From Alphaproteobacteria bacterium (GTDB taxonomy: Bacteria; Pseudomonadota; Alphaproteobacteria; CACIAM-22H2): a stretch of 64,000 bases of DNA. Every line of letters begins with the position of its first letter. Within the stretch, counting starts at the first letter, position 1. The position numbers were made by a program, and so were the translations under genes. The notes beneath the pieces were generated by a model. The model saw only the letters and a list, made by a program, of their open reading frames with translations. It was not told where the DNA came from and made no database searches. Shown in pieces: positions 9,533-18,997 of the stretch. Location of the stretch: the NCBI GenBank assembly GCA_016793165.1, contig JAEULA010000089.1:124001-188000 (forward strand). The letters are read 5' to 3'.

Positions 9533-10408
9533 ATGATTCCGGCCCCCGCCCGCCGCAACGACATCGTCGGCGCCACCTATCTGCTGCTGAGCGGCGCGGC
9601 GCTCGTCGTGGCGCTGGCGATGATCAAGCATGTCGCGCGCGAGCTGCCCGACACGGTGGTCGTCTTCTTCCGCCACCTCGTCGCGGCGGCATGCTTCGCG
9701 CCGATCCTCTGGCGCAGCGGCCGTGCGATGCTGCGCACCGACCGGCTTGCCGGGCACGCGCTGCGCAGCGCGTGCGGCTACGGCGGCTTTCTCGCCTTCG
9801 TCTATGCGGTCGGCCGCATGCCGATCGCCGACGCGATGGCGCTCGCCTTCACCCAGCCGCTGTGGTCGGCGATGTTCGCCCGCGTGGTCTTCGGCGAGCG
9901 GTTGGGCGCGCTGCGCATCGCGGCGATCCTGCTGGGCTTCGCCGGGGCGATGCTCGTGCTCAAGCCGAGCGGCGCGCTTGCGCTGCCCGCGCTCGCGGCC
10001 CTGCTCAATGCGCTGCTCAGCAGCGTCGCGATGATGACGGTGAAGCAGCTGTCGGCGACGGAACCGCCGGAGCGGATCGCGATGTTCTTCATGGTGGTCG
10101 CCATGCTGCTGTCGATCCCGCCCGCGGCGCTGAACTGGGCGACGCCGCCGGTCGCGCTCTGGCCCTGGCTGATCGCGATCGGCGTCCTGGCCTGGGCCGG
10201 CCAGGTGTGCCTGTCGCGCGGCTACGCGCTGGGACGCTTCTCGGCGATGGCCGCGATGGACTTCACGCGCCTGCCGATCGCGGTCGCCCTCGGCTGGGTC
10301 CTGTTCGCCGAAGCGCCCGACCTCGCCGTGCTCGCAGGCATGGCCGCGATTGCGGTCGCCTCCGCCATCATCGTCCTGATGCCGTCCGCCGGCCGCGCGG
10401 CGCGGTGA
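9533..10408 (+). CDS. EamA/DMT family transporter
   Basis: A 291-residue membrane protein with about ten hydrophobic helices arranged as two EamA repeats. Family marks are the first-repeat stretch ADAMALAFTQPLWSAMFARV and the second-repeat FSAMAAMDFTRLPIAVALGW. DMT proteins usually export amino acids, nucleosides or other metabolites, or import S-adenosylmethionine. It is clearly related to the exporter at 23318, with a shared FTRLP segment near the end. The substrate is unknown. Confidence 0.85.
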   Translation: MIPAPARRNDIVGATYLLLSGAALVVALAMIKHVARELPDTVVVFFRHLVAAACFAPILWRSGRAMLRTDRLAGHALRSACGYGGFLAFVYAVGRMPIADAMALAFTQPLWSAMFARVVFGERLGALRIAAILLGFAGAMLVLKPSGALALPALAALLNALLSSVAMMTVKQLSATEPPERIAMFFMVVAMLLSIPPAALNWATPPVALWPWLIAIGVLAWAGQVCLSRGYALGRFSAMAAMDFTRLPIAVALGWVLFAEAPDLAVLAGMAAIAVASAIIVLMPSAGRAAR

Positions 10409-10561
10409 GGGCAGGGTCGCGGTCTGCAGGCGGGATGAACCCGCTTTCATCGAATCGATCGAGCGGTCTCGTCACTCGTCGATTGACGCGTCGGGACGCT
10501 CGACATGAACTCGGTGCCGGAGACTCGGATGGTTCCGAGGACGCAAACCGGGGAAATCGAC

Positions 10562-10999
10562 ATGCCGTCGAGCATCAATCTCGTCACTATCGCCGTCGCG
10601 TTCGGGCTGCTGTCGGCATGCTCGTCGATCGTCGACGGCACGACCCAGCAGATCGCGGTGAACACCAATCCGGCCGGCGCCGAGTGCGGCTTCTACCGCC
10701 AGGCGCAGCGCATCGCGACGATCGCCAGCACGCCGGCGTCGGCGCTGGTCGACAAGACGAAGCACGACATCGCCATCGTGTGCGTGCGCGAGGGCCACCA
10801 GCAGACCGTCTACCAGAACAAGTCCGGCGTCGCGGGCGCGACGTTCGGCAACATCATCCTCGGCGGCGGGATCGGATGGGCGATCGACTCGGCGAGCGGC
10901 GCCGACAACAAATACGACAGCCCGGTCAACATGACGCTGCTGCCGGCCAATTCCGGGCCTGCGACGCCCAAGACGCCGCTGCCGGCGACCTATCCGTGA
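10562..10999 (+). CDS. Small conserved lipoprotein
   Basis: A 145-residue protein with a hydrophobic leader and lipobox LLSAC (Cys20), so probably an anchored envelope lipoprotein. The mature part starts SSIVDGTTQQIAVNTNPAGA, contains two further Cys in the next 60 residues (ECGFYR, IVCVREG), and has a glycine-rich hydrophobic segment NIILGGGIGWAIDSASG. This resembles a lipoprotein type widespread in alphaproteobacteria with a PEGA-like beta domain; its function is not known. The ATG at 10562 is preferred over one at 10505 because it places the lipobox correctly and follows GGGGAAATCGAC. Confidence 0.7.
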   Translation: MPSSINLVTIAVAFGLLSACSSIVDGTTQQIAVNTNPAGAECGFYRQAQRIATIASTPASALVDKTKHDIAIVCVREGHQQTVYQNKSGVAGATFGNIILGGGIGWAIDSASGADNKYDSPVNMTLLPANSGPATPKTPLPATYP

Positions 11000-11080
11000 T
11001 CGAGCCGCGGCGCGGCGGCGGTCCACCCGTCCGCCGCGCCGCGAGACAAAACGTGCGGCCCGCGTGCTAGCGTCGGGCGC

Positions 11081-12748
11081 ATGGACTACCAGACCGCCGC
11101 CGCGCCCCGTCGCGAATCCGCGCCCACCGTCGATCCGATCACCGTCGAGGTGATCGGCAACGCGCTCGCCTCCATCGTCGAGGAGATGGGCGAGACGCTG
11201 GTGCGTGCCGCCTACTCGACGAACATCAAGGAACGGCGCGACTCCTCGACCTGCCTGTTCGACGCACAGGGCCGCACGCTGTGCCAGGCCATGCACATCC
11301 CGATGCATCTCGGCTCGCTGTTCGGCGTCGTCGAGCACATCGTCGCCCGCCACGATCCGGCCAGCCTGCGTGAAGGCGACGTCTTCGTCGGCAACGACGC
11401 CTATACCGGCGGCGGCACGCATCTGCCGGACATCGTGCTGGCCGAGCCGATCTTCTTCGAGGGCAGGCTCGTCGCCTGGGCGACCAACACCGCCCACCAC
11501 GCCGACTTCGTCGACCGCAAGCACGACCACATCTTCCAGGAGGGCCTGCGCATCCCGCCGGTGCGGCTCTACCGCGAGGGCGTGCTGCAGCAGGACGTCA
11601 TGGACATGATCCTGCTGAACATGCAGGTGCCGCGCGAGAGGCTGAACGACTTCCGCGCCCAGATGGCCGCCAATCGCCAGGGCGTCCTGCGCTTCCAGGG
11701 GCTGTGCCGCCGCTACGGCGTGCCGGTGCTGCTTGCCGCCTGCGACGCGCTTCTGGACTACACGGAACGGCTGACCCGGGCCGGGCTCGCGACGATCCCG
11801 AGCGGCGTCTATCGCTTCACCGATCGCTTCGACTGCGACGAGCTTGCCCAGGAGGTCGAGCTCGGCGTGACGATCGAGTTGCGCGACGGCGAGATCCACT
11901 TCGACTTCGCCGCCCCGGCGCAGGTGCGCGCAGGGATCAACCTCGTGCGCACCGGCCTTCTCGCCTGCGTCTACTACGCGGTGAAGACCCTGGTCGGGCC
12001 CGAGATCCCGGCGAACGCCGGCTTGTTCCGGCCGATCCACGTGACGAAGCGGCCGGGCACGATGCTCGAATGCAGCCCGCCCGCCGCGGTCGATGCGCGC
12101 ATCCAGACCGCGCAGCGCGTGGTCGACCTCATCCACGGCGCGATGGCGTCGGCCCTGCCCGAGCGGATCACCGCGGCCGGAAACGGCGCCTGCACGCGCG
12201 CCATCTTCACCGGCACCGACCCGCGCACCGGAGAGTTCTACGTCTATCTCGAGACCCTCGGCGGCGGCTTCGGCGCGCGCGCGAAGAAGGACGGGCTCGA
12301 CGGCGTCCATGTCGGCATGTCCAACACCTCGAACCTGCCGGTCGAGGCGCTGGAGATGGAGTATCCGCTGGTCGTCGATCGCTACGAGCTCGTGCGCGAC
12401 TCGGGCGGCGCGGGCCGCTTCCGCGGCGGCATGGCGATCCGCCGGCGCCTTCGTCCCGACGGCCACACGTGCCGCACGCATGTCCTGGGCTCGCGCAGGC
12501 GCTCGGCGCCATGGGGCCTGTTCGGCGGCGGGGAAGGCAGTCGCATCGATCTTCGCTACGATCCGCAGGCGGAGCAGCCGGAGCGCGGCGCGGGCGTGCT
12601 GCGGCCGGGCGAGTGGCTGGAGGTCGTGACGCCGGGGGCGGGCGGCTACGGCGATCCCCAGGAGCGCGACCGCGAGTCGGTGCGGCGCGACCTTGCGGAA
12701 GAGCGCATCTCGCCGGACGCGGCATCCCGCCTCTATCGACTCGACTGA
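11081..12748 (+). CDS. hyuB: Hydantoinase B/oxoprolinase family protein
   Basis: A 555-residue HyuB-type subunit, a typical length. Characteristic segments are VIGNALASIVEEMGETLVRAAYSTNIKERRD at the N-terminus (given here as family landmark only in part: EEMGETLVRAAYS), GDVFVGNDAYTGGGTHLPD around residue 105, and RDSGGAGRFRGGM about 100 residues from the end. HyuB carries the metal-dependent hydrolytic or carboxylation site and pairs with HyuA. In this window it is about 3.9 kb downstream of hyuA, separated by a phosphatase, an esterase, an exporter and a lipoprotein. It could serve HyuA at 5130 or a partner outside the window. Confidence 0.88.
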   Translation: MDYQTAAAPRRESAPTVDPITVEVIGNALASIVEEMGETLVRAAYSTNIKERRDSSTCLFDAQGRTLCQAMHIPMHLGSLFGVVEHIVARHDPASLREGDVFVGNDAYTGGGTHLPDIVLAEPIFFEGRLVAWATNTAHHADFVDRKHDHIFQEGLRIPPVRLYREGVLQQDVMDMILLNMQVPRERLNDFRAQMAANRQGVLRFQGLCRRYGVPVLLAACDALLDYTERLTRAGLATIPSGVYRFTDRFDCDELAQEVELGVTIELRDGEIHFDFAAPAQVRAGINLVRTGLLACVYYAVKTLVGPEIPANAGLFRPIHVTKRPGTMLECSPPAAVDARIQTAQRVVDLIHGAMASALPERITAAGNGACTRAIFTGTDPRTGEFYVYLETLGGGFGARAKKDGLDGVHVGMSNTSNLPVEALEMEYPLVVDRYELVRDSGGAGRFRGGMAIRRRLRPDGHTCRTHVLGSRRRSAPWGLFGGGEGSRIDLRYDPQAEQPERGAGVLRPGEWLEVVTPGAGGYGDPQERDRESVRRDLAEERISPDAASRLYRLD

Positions 12749-12893
12749 AGACCCGACGCGCGTTGCGGTCATTTCCGGGACGCGATTCGCCGATGCGCAT
12801 CGCATCGACGGGTGCGCATCGAATCGGCAACACTTAACGCCCCCATAAGCGCGCGCGCGCAGAGTGTCGCAGATCCCGACCTGGAGGTTTGCG

Positions 12894-13433
12894 ATGATCC
12901 TCGAATTGCCGCGCCGCACCGCGCTCGCGGTCGCCCTGGCCAACCTGATCCTTCCCGCTCTGCGGCCCGTCCCTGCCCATGCGATGGAGGTGGCGGAGTA
13001 CAAGAAGCTGCTGGAGACGACGGTCAAGGAGGCGGTCTCGGGTTCGATCGGCAATCCCGACGCCACGGCGGCGCGCCTCGAGCAGGCGCTGAAGCTCGCG
13101 ATCGACGGTGCGAAGGCCTATGTCGCCAAGGAGCCGGCGCACACGCGGGTCTTCGATGCCCTCATCGGCAGCATCGAGAGCCTCAAGTCGAAGAAGGCCG
13201 ACGACGTCGAGGCCGAATGGGGCGAGGACGGCCGCCAGTTCGCCGCGCACGGCTTCGATCTGAAGAAGAACGACCAGTTCTCGACGGCGAAGAGCCATGT
13301 CGACGTGATCGTCCATCCGACGCTGGCGATCGCGCTGCTCAACGAGTTCCGCAAGTCCAAGGACGCCGCGCTGCTCGACCGGATGAAAGCTGAGCTCGTC
13401 GAGGCCGTCGAGCATGCGGACCACCTGAAGTGA
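12894..13433 (+). CDS. Small secreted protein of unknown function
   Basis: A 179-residue protein with a signal peptide (TALAVALANLILPALRPVPAHA, cut probably near residue 28). The mature part is highly helical and charged, with segments such as MEVAEYKKLLETTVKEAV and IGSIESLKSKKADDVEAEWG, and no Cys. The ATG at 12894 is chosen over 12864 because GGAGG sits 7 bases upstream and the signal peptide then begins properly. I do not recognise the family. It precedes the chemoreceptor by about 44 bases on the same strand, so co-transcription and a periplasmic role near the receptor are possible but unproven. Confidence 0.6.
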   Translation: MILELPRRTALAVALANLILPALRPVPAHAMEVAEYKKLLETTVKEAVSGSIGNPDATAARLEQALKLAIDGAKAYVAKEPAHTRVFDALIGSIESLKSKKADDVEAEWGEDGRQFAAHGFDLKKNDQFSTAKSHVDVIVHPTLAIALLNEFRKSKDAALLDRMKAELVEAVEHADHLK

Positions 13434-13476
13434 GCTGCAGGCGCGCCCCCGCGGTGCATCGGACAGGAGGCCCGGC

Positions 13477-15549
13477 ATGATCCGGCGACTCGATTCCATC
13501 CGGACGAAGCTGCTCGCGGGCTTCCTGTCGGTCGCCGCGATCGGCGCGCTGGTGGGCGCCATCGCGCTCGTCGCGCTCGACCGTGTCGGCGCGGCGACGT
13601 CGCGGCTGGTGCGCGACGAGCTGCCCATCGCCAAGGGGACCGAGCGCGCGCAGGTCGCCGCGCTCAATGTCGTGGGCGGCGTCCGCCTCTTTCTCGCGTC
13701 CCGCCAGGGCCTGTCGGACCGGCGCGGCGACGTGACGCGCGATCAGCGCACGTTGAGCGCCGCGGTCGACGCGCTGGGCACCGCGATCGCCGATGCCGGG
13801 CGTGACGATCTCGTCCAGGCCGTCGGGCAGTTGCGCGAGGAACAGCGACGGCTCGGCGAGGCCGGCGTAGCCGTGATGGAGGTGCACGAGCGCCTCTCGG
13901 CCTACGGCTTCACGTTCGACGAGCGCTTCTACACGGTCGTGACATTCGGACACTACCTGCGCGCGCAGCTTGCCCGTTGGATCTCCGATCTCGGAGATGC
14001 GGCCCGCTTCGACTCGCCCTTCAAGCATCCGCTCGATCCAGCCGCGACGCCGTTCGAGCGCTGGCGCGCGCAGTACGTCGCGGTCGACGCGGAGCTCGGC
14101 AAGCTGATCGACGCCTACTCCCGCACGAACACGGCGATCCATTCCGATGCCCGGCGCATCCTTGAGGCCGAGGGCGGCTCGGCGCGGGGATCGCATTTCG
14201 AGCGCGCGCGCGCGCGCAACCTGGCGCGCGCGGAGCGCGAGCTCGAGGCGATCATCGAGCACGCCTCGAGGACGAGCCTGGCGCTGGAACAGGAGACGAT
14301 GACGCGACTGACGGCGCTGGACGCCACCGTCGCGCGTCTCGGCACGAACCTCTCGGCGCTCTCCGATTCGGTCCGCGATCGCGTGCAGCGCGTGTCGAAC
14401 GACACCGTCGGGCTCGTCCGCACCTCGCACGTGGTCGGTTCGATCTCCGTGCTGGCCGGCGTCGCCCTGTCGCTGCTCATCGCCGTCCTGTCGGGCCGGG
14501 GCCTGGCGCGGCCGCTCGCAGCGTTGCGCGGCACGATGGAGCGGCTCACCCGCGGCGATCTCGACGCCGAGGTGCCGGGATGCACGCGAGGCGACGAGCT
14601 CGGCGCGATGGCGCGGTCCGTCGAGGTCCTCAAGCAATCCGCGCTGGAGCGCCAGCGCCTGTCCGACACCGCGGCGCGCGAGCAGGAGCTTCGGCTCGTC
14701 CGTGCCCGCCGGATCGAGGAGATATCGGCGCAGTTCGAGACCGCGGCCAGCGGCGACGTCGGCATCGCCACCGAGGCGGCCGAGCTCCTGCGCAAGGTCG
14801 CCGGCGATCTCACGACGTCGGCGACCCAGACCAACGATCTCGTCGCGACCGCCTCGGGGGCGACCGCGGGCGCCTCGGCGGAGGCGGCGACGATCGCGGC
14901 GGCGATCAGCGAGTTCTCGGCCTCGATCCGCAGCATCTCGGACAGCATCGGGCAGTCGACGACGGTCGTGCGCCAGGCGGTCGGCGAGGTCACCCACGCC
15001 ACGGACACCTTCGGCGCGCTTTCGGCCAGCGCCGAGCGCATCGGCGAGGTCGTCAAGCTCATCAACTCGATCGCGGCGCAGACGAACCTGCTCGCGCTCA
15101 ATGCGACGATCGAGGCCGCGCGAGCCGGCGATGCGGGCCGCGGGTTCGCGGTCGTCGCGGGCGAGGTCAAGAACCTCGCCGCGCAGACGGCCCAGGCGAC
15201 CGACGACATCGCCAGCCAGGTCGCGGCGATCCAGCAGGCGACCGCGAACTCGATCGCTGCGATGGCCGCGACGGGCCGGACGATCGCGCGCCTCGACGCG
15301 ATCTCGGCGGAGATCTCGGCCTCGGTGACGCAGCAGGGGCAGTCGACCGCAAGCCTCGCGCAGAGCACGAATGCCGCGGCGAGCTCCGTCGATGCGGCCT
15401 CGCAGTCGGTCGACGGCGTCAAGGCGCGGGCGCAGTCGACGCACGATCTCGCAGGCTCGATGCTCGCCTCGGTCGATCGCCTGCGCCGGTGCGCGCACGA
15501 CCTCGGCCACCGCATCGCGACCTTCACGACGCAGATCAAGGCCGCGTGA
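13477..15549 (+). CDS. Methyl-accepting chemotaxis protein
   Basis: A 690-residue transmembrane chemoreceptor. TM1 lies at about 13-33 (LLAGFLSVAAIGALVGAIAL). A long periplasmic helical sensor domain follows (about 35-320). TM2 lies near 322-345 (SISVLAGVALSLLIAVL), then a HAMP domain (LARPLAALRGTMERLTRGDL), then a signalling domain. The hairpin tip is conserved: IAAQTNLLALNATIEAARAG followed by GRGFAVVAGEVKNLA. It should relay ligand binding to CheA/CheW. The long sensor suggests a helical-bimodular type. No che genes are nearby, so it is an orphan receptor. GGAGG precedes the ATG. Confidence 0.92.
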   Translation: MIRRLDSIRTKLLAGFLSVAAIGALVGAIALVALDRVGAATSRLVRDELPIAKGTERAQVAALNVVGGVRLFLASRQGLSDRRGDVTRDQRTLSAAVDALGTAIADAGRDDLVQAVGQLREEQRRLGEAGVAVMEVHERLSAYGFTFDERFYTVVTFGHYLRAQLARWISDLGDAARFDSPFKHPLDPAATPFERWRAQYVAVDAELGKLIDAYSRTNTAIHSDARRILEAEGGSARGSHFERARARNLARAERELEAIIEHASRTSLALEQETMTRLTALDATVARLGTNLSALSDSVRDRVQRVSNDTVGLVRTSHVVGSISVLAGVALSLLIAVLSGRGLARPLAALRGTMERLTRGDLDAEVPGCTRGDELGAMARSVEVLKQSALERQRLSDTAAREQELRLVRARRIEEISAQFETAASGDVGIATEAAELLRKVAGDLTTSATQTNDLVATASGATAGASAEAATIAAAISEFSASIRSISDSIGQSTTVVRQAVGEVTHATDTFGALSASAERIGEVVKLINSIAAQTNLLALNATIEAARAGDAGRGFAVVAGEVKNLAAQTAQATDDIASQVAAIQQATANSIAAMAATGRTIARLDAISAEISASVTQQGQSTASLAQSTNAAASSVDAASQSVDGVKARAQSTHDLAGSMLASVDRLRRCAHDLGHRIATFTTQIKAA

Positions 15550-15550
15550 G

Positions 15551-15582
15551 CCGGGCGGTCGCGCGGCCGGGCGGTCGCGCGG
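15551..15582. repeat. 16-bp tandem repeat
   Basis: Two perfect head-to-tail copies of a 16-base GC-only-plus-one-T unit (15551-15566 and 15567-15582) begin right after the chemoreceptor stop. A degraded third copy runs to 15598. The rest of the 238-base gap up to the amidase shows no gene. Confidence 0.8.
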
Positions 15583-15787
15583 CCGGGATCGGTCGCGGCG
15601 ACGTCGCGGATCGATCCGTCGGCCGGGCGCCACGAGGTCCGCGCGCCGCCTCCGCAGGCGCCGGTTGCGGTCGAGACGGGCGCGGCGTCATCGTGGGGAC
15701 CACCCGGCGCGCGATCGACGCGCGTCCCGCGCCGATGCTGTGCCATCGCAAGGCAGGACGGCGCGGTGTCCGCGAAGGAGACCCGCG

Positions 15788-16624
15788 ATGAAGGCTGAAA
15801 TCCGCAGGCACCGGCTCTGGCTCGACGGCGCCCCTGTCGCCTTCGCCGCGACGCCCAATCGCCGGCCCGGCCTCGCGCCGCGCTATCTGGTGATGCACTA
15901 CACGGCGGGCGCGAGCGCGAAGTCGGCGATCATGACCCTCACCGATCCCGCGGCGAAGGCCTCGGCACATCTGGTCGTCGATCGCGACGGCACGACGACG
16001 CAGCTGGTCGGCTTCGACGAGATCGCGTGGCACGCGGGCGAGAGCCGCTGGGAGGGGCTGGTCGGGCTCAACGCCTTCTCGATCGGGATCGAGCTCGTGA
16101 ATGCCGGCCCGCTCGACCGCGTCGCAGGCCGCTGGCGATCGTGGTTCGGCACGACCTACCCCGATGCCGAGGTGATGGAGGCCGCACATCGCAACGACCC
16201 GGGCCGCACGCGCGGCTGGCTCGTCTATCCGCCCCGCCAGCTTGCCGCGGCGATCGCGATCGGACGGGCGCTGGTTGCCGCGTACACGCTGCGCGGCGTG
16301 GTCGGCCACGACGACATCGCGCCGGGCCGCAAGCAGGATCCCGGTCCGGCCTTCCCGATGGACGGCTATCGCGGCGCCGTGATGGGCCGCGGCGACGACG
16401 CGCCGCAGCGCTACGAGGTCGTGAACGTCACCTCGGGGCTGCGCTTCCGCGCCGGCCCGGGCACGGATGCCGCGCTGCTGCGGGAGAGCCCGCTCAAGCG
16501 CGGCACGAATCTCCATCTCCTGCGGCGCGACGGCGCGTGGTGCTATGTCGAGGTGCTCAATGCGGCCGGACGTCCCGCGGCGACCGGCTGGGTGCACGGC
16601 GACTACATCGCGCCGCTCGCATGA
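15788..16624 (+). CDS. N-acetylmuramoyl-L-alanine amidase with SH3 domain
   Basis: A 278-residue protein. Residues about 35-190 form an amidase_2 (PGRP-type) zinc domain, with a first zinc His in LVMHYTAG, the segment SAHLVVDRDGTTTQLV, the middle WHAGESRWEG, the substrate-binding SIGIELVNAG, and a late VVGHDDIAPGRKQDPGPAF with the remaining ligands. A C-terminal bacterial SH3-like domain (about 210-278, VTSGLRFRAGPGTDAALL to GWVHGDYIAPL) would bind the wall. It cleaves the amide between MurNAc and the stem peptide. No N-terminal signal peptide is seen, so it may act in recycling (AmpD-like) or have an unrecognised export route. Confidence 0.88.
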   Translation: MKAEIRRHRLWLDGAPVAFAATPNRRPGLAPRYLVMHYTAGASAKSAIMTLTDPAAKASAHLVVDRDGTTTQLVGFDEIAWHAGESRWEGLVGLNAFSIGIELVNAGPLDRVAGRWRSWFGTTYPDAEVMEAAHRNDPGRTRGWLVYPPRQLAAAIAIGRALVAAYTLRGVVGHDDIAPGRKQDPGPAFPMDGYRGAVMGRGDDAPQRYEVVNVTSGLRFRAGPGTDAALLRESPLKRGTNLHLLRRDGAWCYVEVLNAAGRPAATGWVHGDYIAPLA

Positions 16625-16672
16625 GCCGATCGCCCGGAGGCCGGCCGATCGGCTCGGCCGGCGGGGCCGGCG

Positions 16673-17485
16673 TCAGGCGAATTCGGAGGAGTGCTGGAAT
16701 TTCCGCGTCGGAAAACGCTCGCCGGTCGGAACCGGCCCGGCGGGATTGAGGTGCAGCCGATCGGTCCCGCGCGCCATGTACGCCTCGAATGTCGGCCAGA
16801 TCGCGAGATCGGCCTTCACCTCGGTCGGCGAGAACCGCATCGTCAGGCCGCAGCGGACGCGATCCGAGGTGTTCGGCCCCGACCCGTGCAGCAGGCCGTC
16901 GTCGTGCAGCGAGATCTCGCCGGCGCGAAGATCCAACGTGACGACGTCGTCGCGGCGGATGGCGGCGGCATCGACTTCCTGCTCGAGGACGTAGTTCGGA
17001 TCGTCGTTGCGGTGATGGACGAAGTTGCCGGCACGGTGGCTGCCCGCCACGACCTGCATCGCCGCATTGGCCGCGTCGGCGTCGAAGACGGCGAGCCAGA
17101 CCGTGACCGTGCGCCGCGGCGCGAGCGGCCAGTACTGCGCATCCTGGTGCCAGGGCACGATCGAGCCGTCGCCCGGGTACTTCACGAAGAACTGGCCGCC
17201 CCACTGGTAGAAGTCGGGCCCGATCAGGTCCTCGACATAGTCGAGGATCGCCGGCGTGCGGCAGAGCGCATGGAACGACCTGCTGGCCTTGTGCCACATG
17301 TTCACGCGATTGATGTCGGTTCCGGGCGGCAGGCGGCTGCTGAGCTCGCGGAACAGCGCCTGAAGCGCGGCGACCCCCTCGGGCGCGAAGACGGGAAGCC
17401 CCTTGATGTACCCCTTCTCGGCGAATTGCCGCTTCTCGTCCGCGCTCAGCCGCCGCGCGCGCGGATCGATCGCCAGCACCGTCAT
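16673..17485 (-). CDS. Phytanoyl-CoA dioxygenase family protein
   Basis: A 270-residue Fe(II)/2-oxoglutarate-dependent oxygenase. The facial triad is visible: His113 and Asp115 in PWHQDAQYWP and His200 in GLLHGSGPN. A probable 2-oxoglutarate-binding Arg follows in RCGLTMRFSP (Arg211 or Arg217). GSHRAGN near 149 is a common PhyH segment. Members hydroxylate varied small molecules, including phytanoyl-CoA, ectoine and halogenation substrates. The neighbours do not indicate a substrate. It is divergent from msrB (120 bases apart). Confidence 0.85.
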   Translation of the reverse strand: MTVLAIDPRARRLSADEKRQFAEKGYIKGLPVFAPEGVAALQALFRELSSRLPPGTDINRVNMWHKASRSFHALCRTPAILDYVEDLIGPDFYQWGGQFFVKYPGDGSIVPWHQDAQYWPLAPRRTVTVWLAVFDADAANAAMQVVAGSHRAGNFVHHRNDDPNYVLEQEVDAAAIRRDDVVTLDLRAGEISLHDDGLLHGSGPNTSDRVRCGLTMRFSPTEVKADLAIWPTFEAYMARGTDRLHLNPAGPVPTGERFPTRKFQHSSEFA

Positions 17486-17604
17486 GTCGTTCCCCCCGGG
17501 CGTTTCTCGCAGGCCGGAAGGCTAGCGCAGGAACTCGTCCAACGTCGCGGCGGATTCCGGCTAGGCTGGCGGCTCCGCCGCCATGCCGGCGCAGGAGGCG
17601 TACC

Positions 17605-18015
17605 ATGACGACCGAGCCCGCTGCCGAGATCTCGCTGACCGACGAGGAATGGCGTCGACGTTTGACGCCCGAGCAATATGCGATCCTGCGCAAGCACAAG
17701 ACCGAGCGCGCCGGCACCAGCCCGCTCAACGCGGAGAAGCGGCGGGGCCGCTTCCGCTGCGCAGGCTGCGACCAGCCGCTGTTCGAATCGGCGACCAAGT
17801 ACGAGAGCGGCTCGGGCTGGCCGAGCTTCTGGGCGCCGCTCGACAATGCCGTCGCCACGCAGGTCGATCGCACGCTGTGGATGGTGCGCACCGAGGTCCA
17901 TTGCCGGCGCTGCGGCGGACATCTCGGCCACGTCTTCGAGGACGGCCCGCCGCCGACGGGGCAGCGCTACTGCATGAACGGGCTGGCGTTGAAGTTCGAG
18001 CCGGATGCGGGCTGA
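17605..18015 (+). CDS. msrB: Peptide-methionine (R)-S-oxide reductase
   Basis: A 136-residue complete MsrB. Four zinc Cys are present as two CxxC motifs (Cys52/Cys55 in RCAGCDQPLF, Cys100/Cys103 in CRRCGGHLGH). The catalytic Cys123 lies in RYCMNGLALKF, and the family segment SGSGWPSFWAP is at 68-78. It reduces methionine-R-sulfoxide in proteins using thioredoxin. No second resolving Cys is obvious outside the zinc site. GGAGG lies upstream of the ATG. Cytosolic location is expected, as there is no leader. Confidence 0.95.
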   Translation: MTTEPAAEISLTDEEWRRRLTPEQYAILRKHKTERAGTSPLNAEKRRGRFRCAGCDQPLFESATKYESGSGWPSFWAPLDNAVATQVDRTLWMVRTEVHCRRCGGHLGHVFEDGPPPTGQRYCMNGLALKFEPDAG

Positions 18016-18035
18016 CGGCGCCGCCGTCGGCGTCG

Positions 18036-18857
18036 TCAGCCGTTTCCCGACAGGATCTGCGCCGCGATGCCGATCGCGCTGCGGAACGCTTCGTCGAAAG
18101 TCGCTTCGCGCGCCTGCCAGCGGCGCTCGACGCCGTCGACCGTGAGTCGCCAATCGGCCCGCCAGGCCAGCGCCTCGACGTTCCAGACCATGCGACCGGC
18201 CAAGGCACGGTCCGCGCCGAAGCCGCGGGCAAGCGCATCCAGCCGCGCGAGTTCGGCGGCCGGCATGTCGTCCGCGCGGAGCTGCGCTGCGGTCAATGTC
18301 GCTGGGCTCGGCAGCGCGATGGGCATGCCGCGGCGCGCGGCGGCGTCGAGCAGTGCGTTGCGCTGGTCGAACCCGCGCTCGCCCGCATCGGCCAGCACGT
18401 AGCGGGTCGCGCCGATCTGCACGGCGAGCACGACCCCGAGCCGCGGACGCGGCGCCAGCCAGGGTGCGCGGCCGAGCGCCCGCAGCGCGGCGTCGACGCG
18501 CGCCGGGTCGAACCGGACCGTCATGTCGTAGGGGCGGTCGCGCGTGCCCTGCTCGTCGTGGATCGGGAATCCCTCCATCCTGTCGCGATAGGCGATCTCG
18601 GTGACCAGCGCGCCGGCCTGCGCCGCGGCGGCGGCGACACGCGGATCGCCATGCAGGCGCGGATCGCCCGACAGCTTGACCAGCACGTCCTCGAAGGCCT
18701 CGGCGATGCCGCGCGGCCGGCTGCGCTCGTCGGTCCCGGTGACGATCGCCTTGCCTTCGTAGAGCGTGGCGATCGGCGGCTCGCGCACCGGCGCACATCC
18801 GGTCGCGACGAGCAGGAGCAGGGCGGCGAATCCGCGTGCGGCCATCGCGGCGATCAT
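18036..18857 (-). CDS. DUF2066 domain lipoprotein
   Basis: A 273-residue protein with a hydrophobic leader ending in ATGC (Cys21), probably an envelope lipoprotein although the lipobox is weak at position -3. The body matches DUF2066. It has EAFEDVLVKLSGDPRLHGDP, then the central PYDMTVRFDPARVDAALRALG, and a C-terminal beta-rich part with DALARGFGADRALAGRM and WRLTVDGVERRW. DUF2066 proteins occur in proteobacterial envelopes and have no assigned biochemical role. It is convergent with msrB (20 bases between stops) and divergent from the serine hydrolase at 18998. Confidence 0.75.
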   Translation of the reverse strand: MIAAMAARGFAALLLLVATGCAPVREPPIATLYEGKAIVTGTDERSRPRGIAEAFEDVLVKLSGDPRLHGDPRVAAAAAQAGALVTEIAYRDRMEGFPIHDEQGTRDRPYDMTVRFDPARVDAALRALGRAPWLAPRPRLGVVLAVQIGATRYVLADAGERGFDQRNALLDAAARRGMPIALPSPATLTAAQLRADDMPAAELARLDALARGFGADRALAGRMVWNVEALAWRADWRLTVDGVERRWQAREATFDEAFRSAIGIAAQILSGNG

Positions 18858-18997
18858 GGCGGGCGATCCTTGCGGTGTGGAACGACGACCATGTCAGCGC
18901 GACGGGCGCAGCTTCAAGCCGGCCGGAGCCCGATCGCAGCGATTGCCCGGACGGCGCGGCGCGGGTTGAATGGCCGCGCAGCGGGGGAGGGACCGGG

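Noticed and set aside
10472..13066. Long antisense open frame opposite hyuB
   Set aside because: It reads Arg/Ala-rich low-complexity protein without domains, while the other strand has a full HyuB. Long antisense frames are expected in such high-GC DNA.
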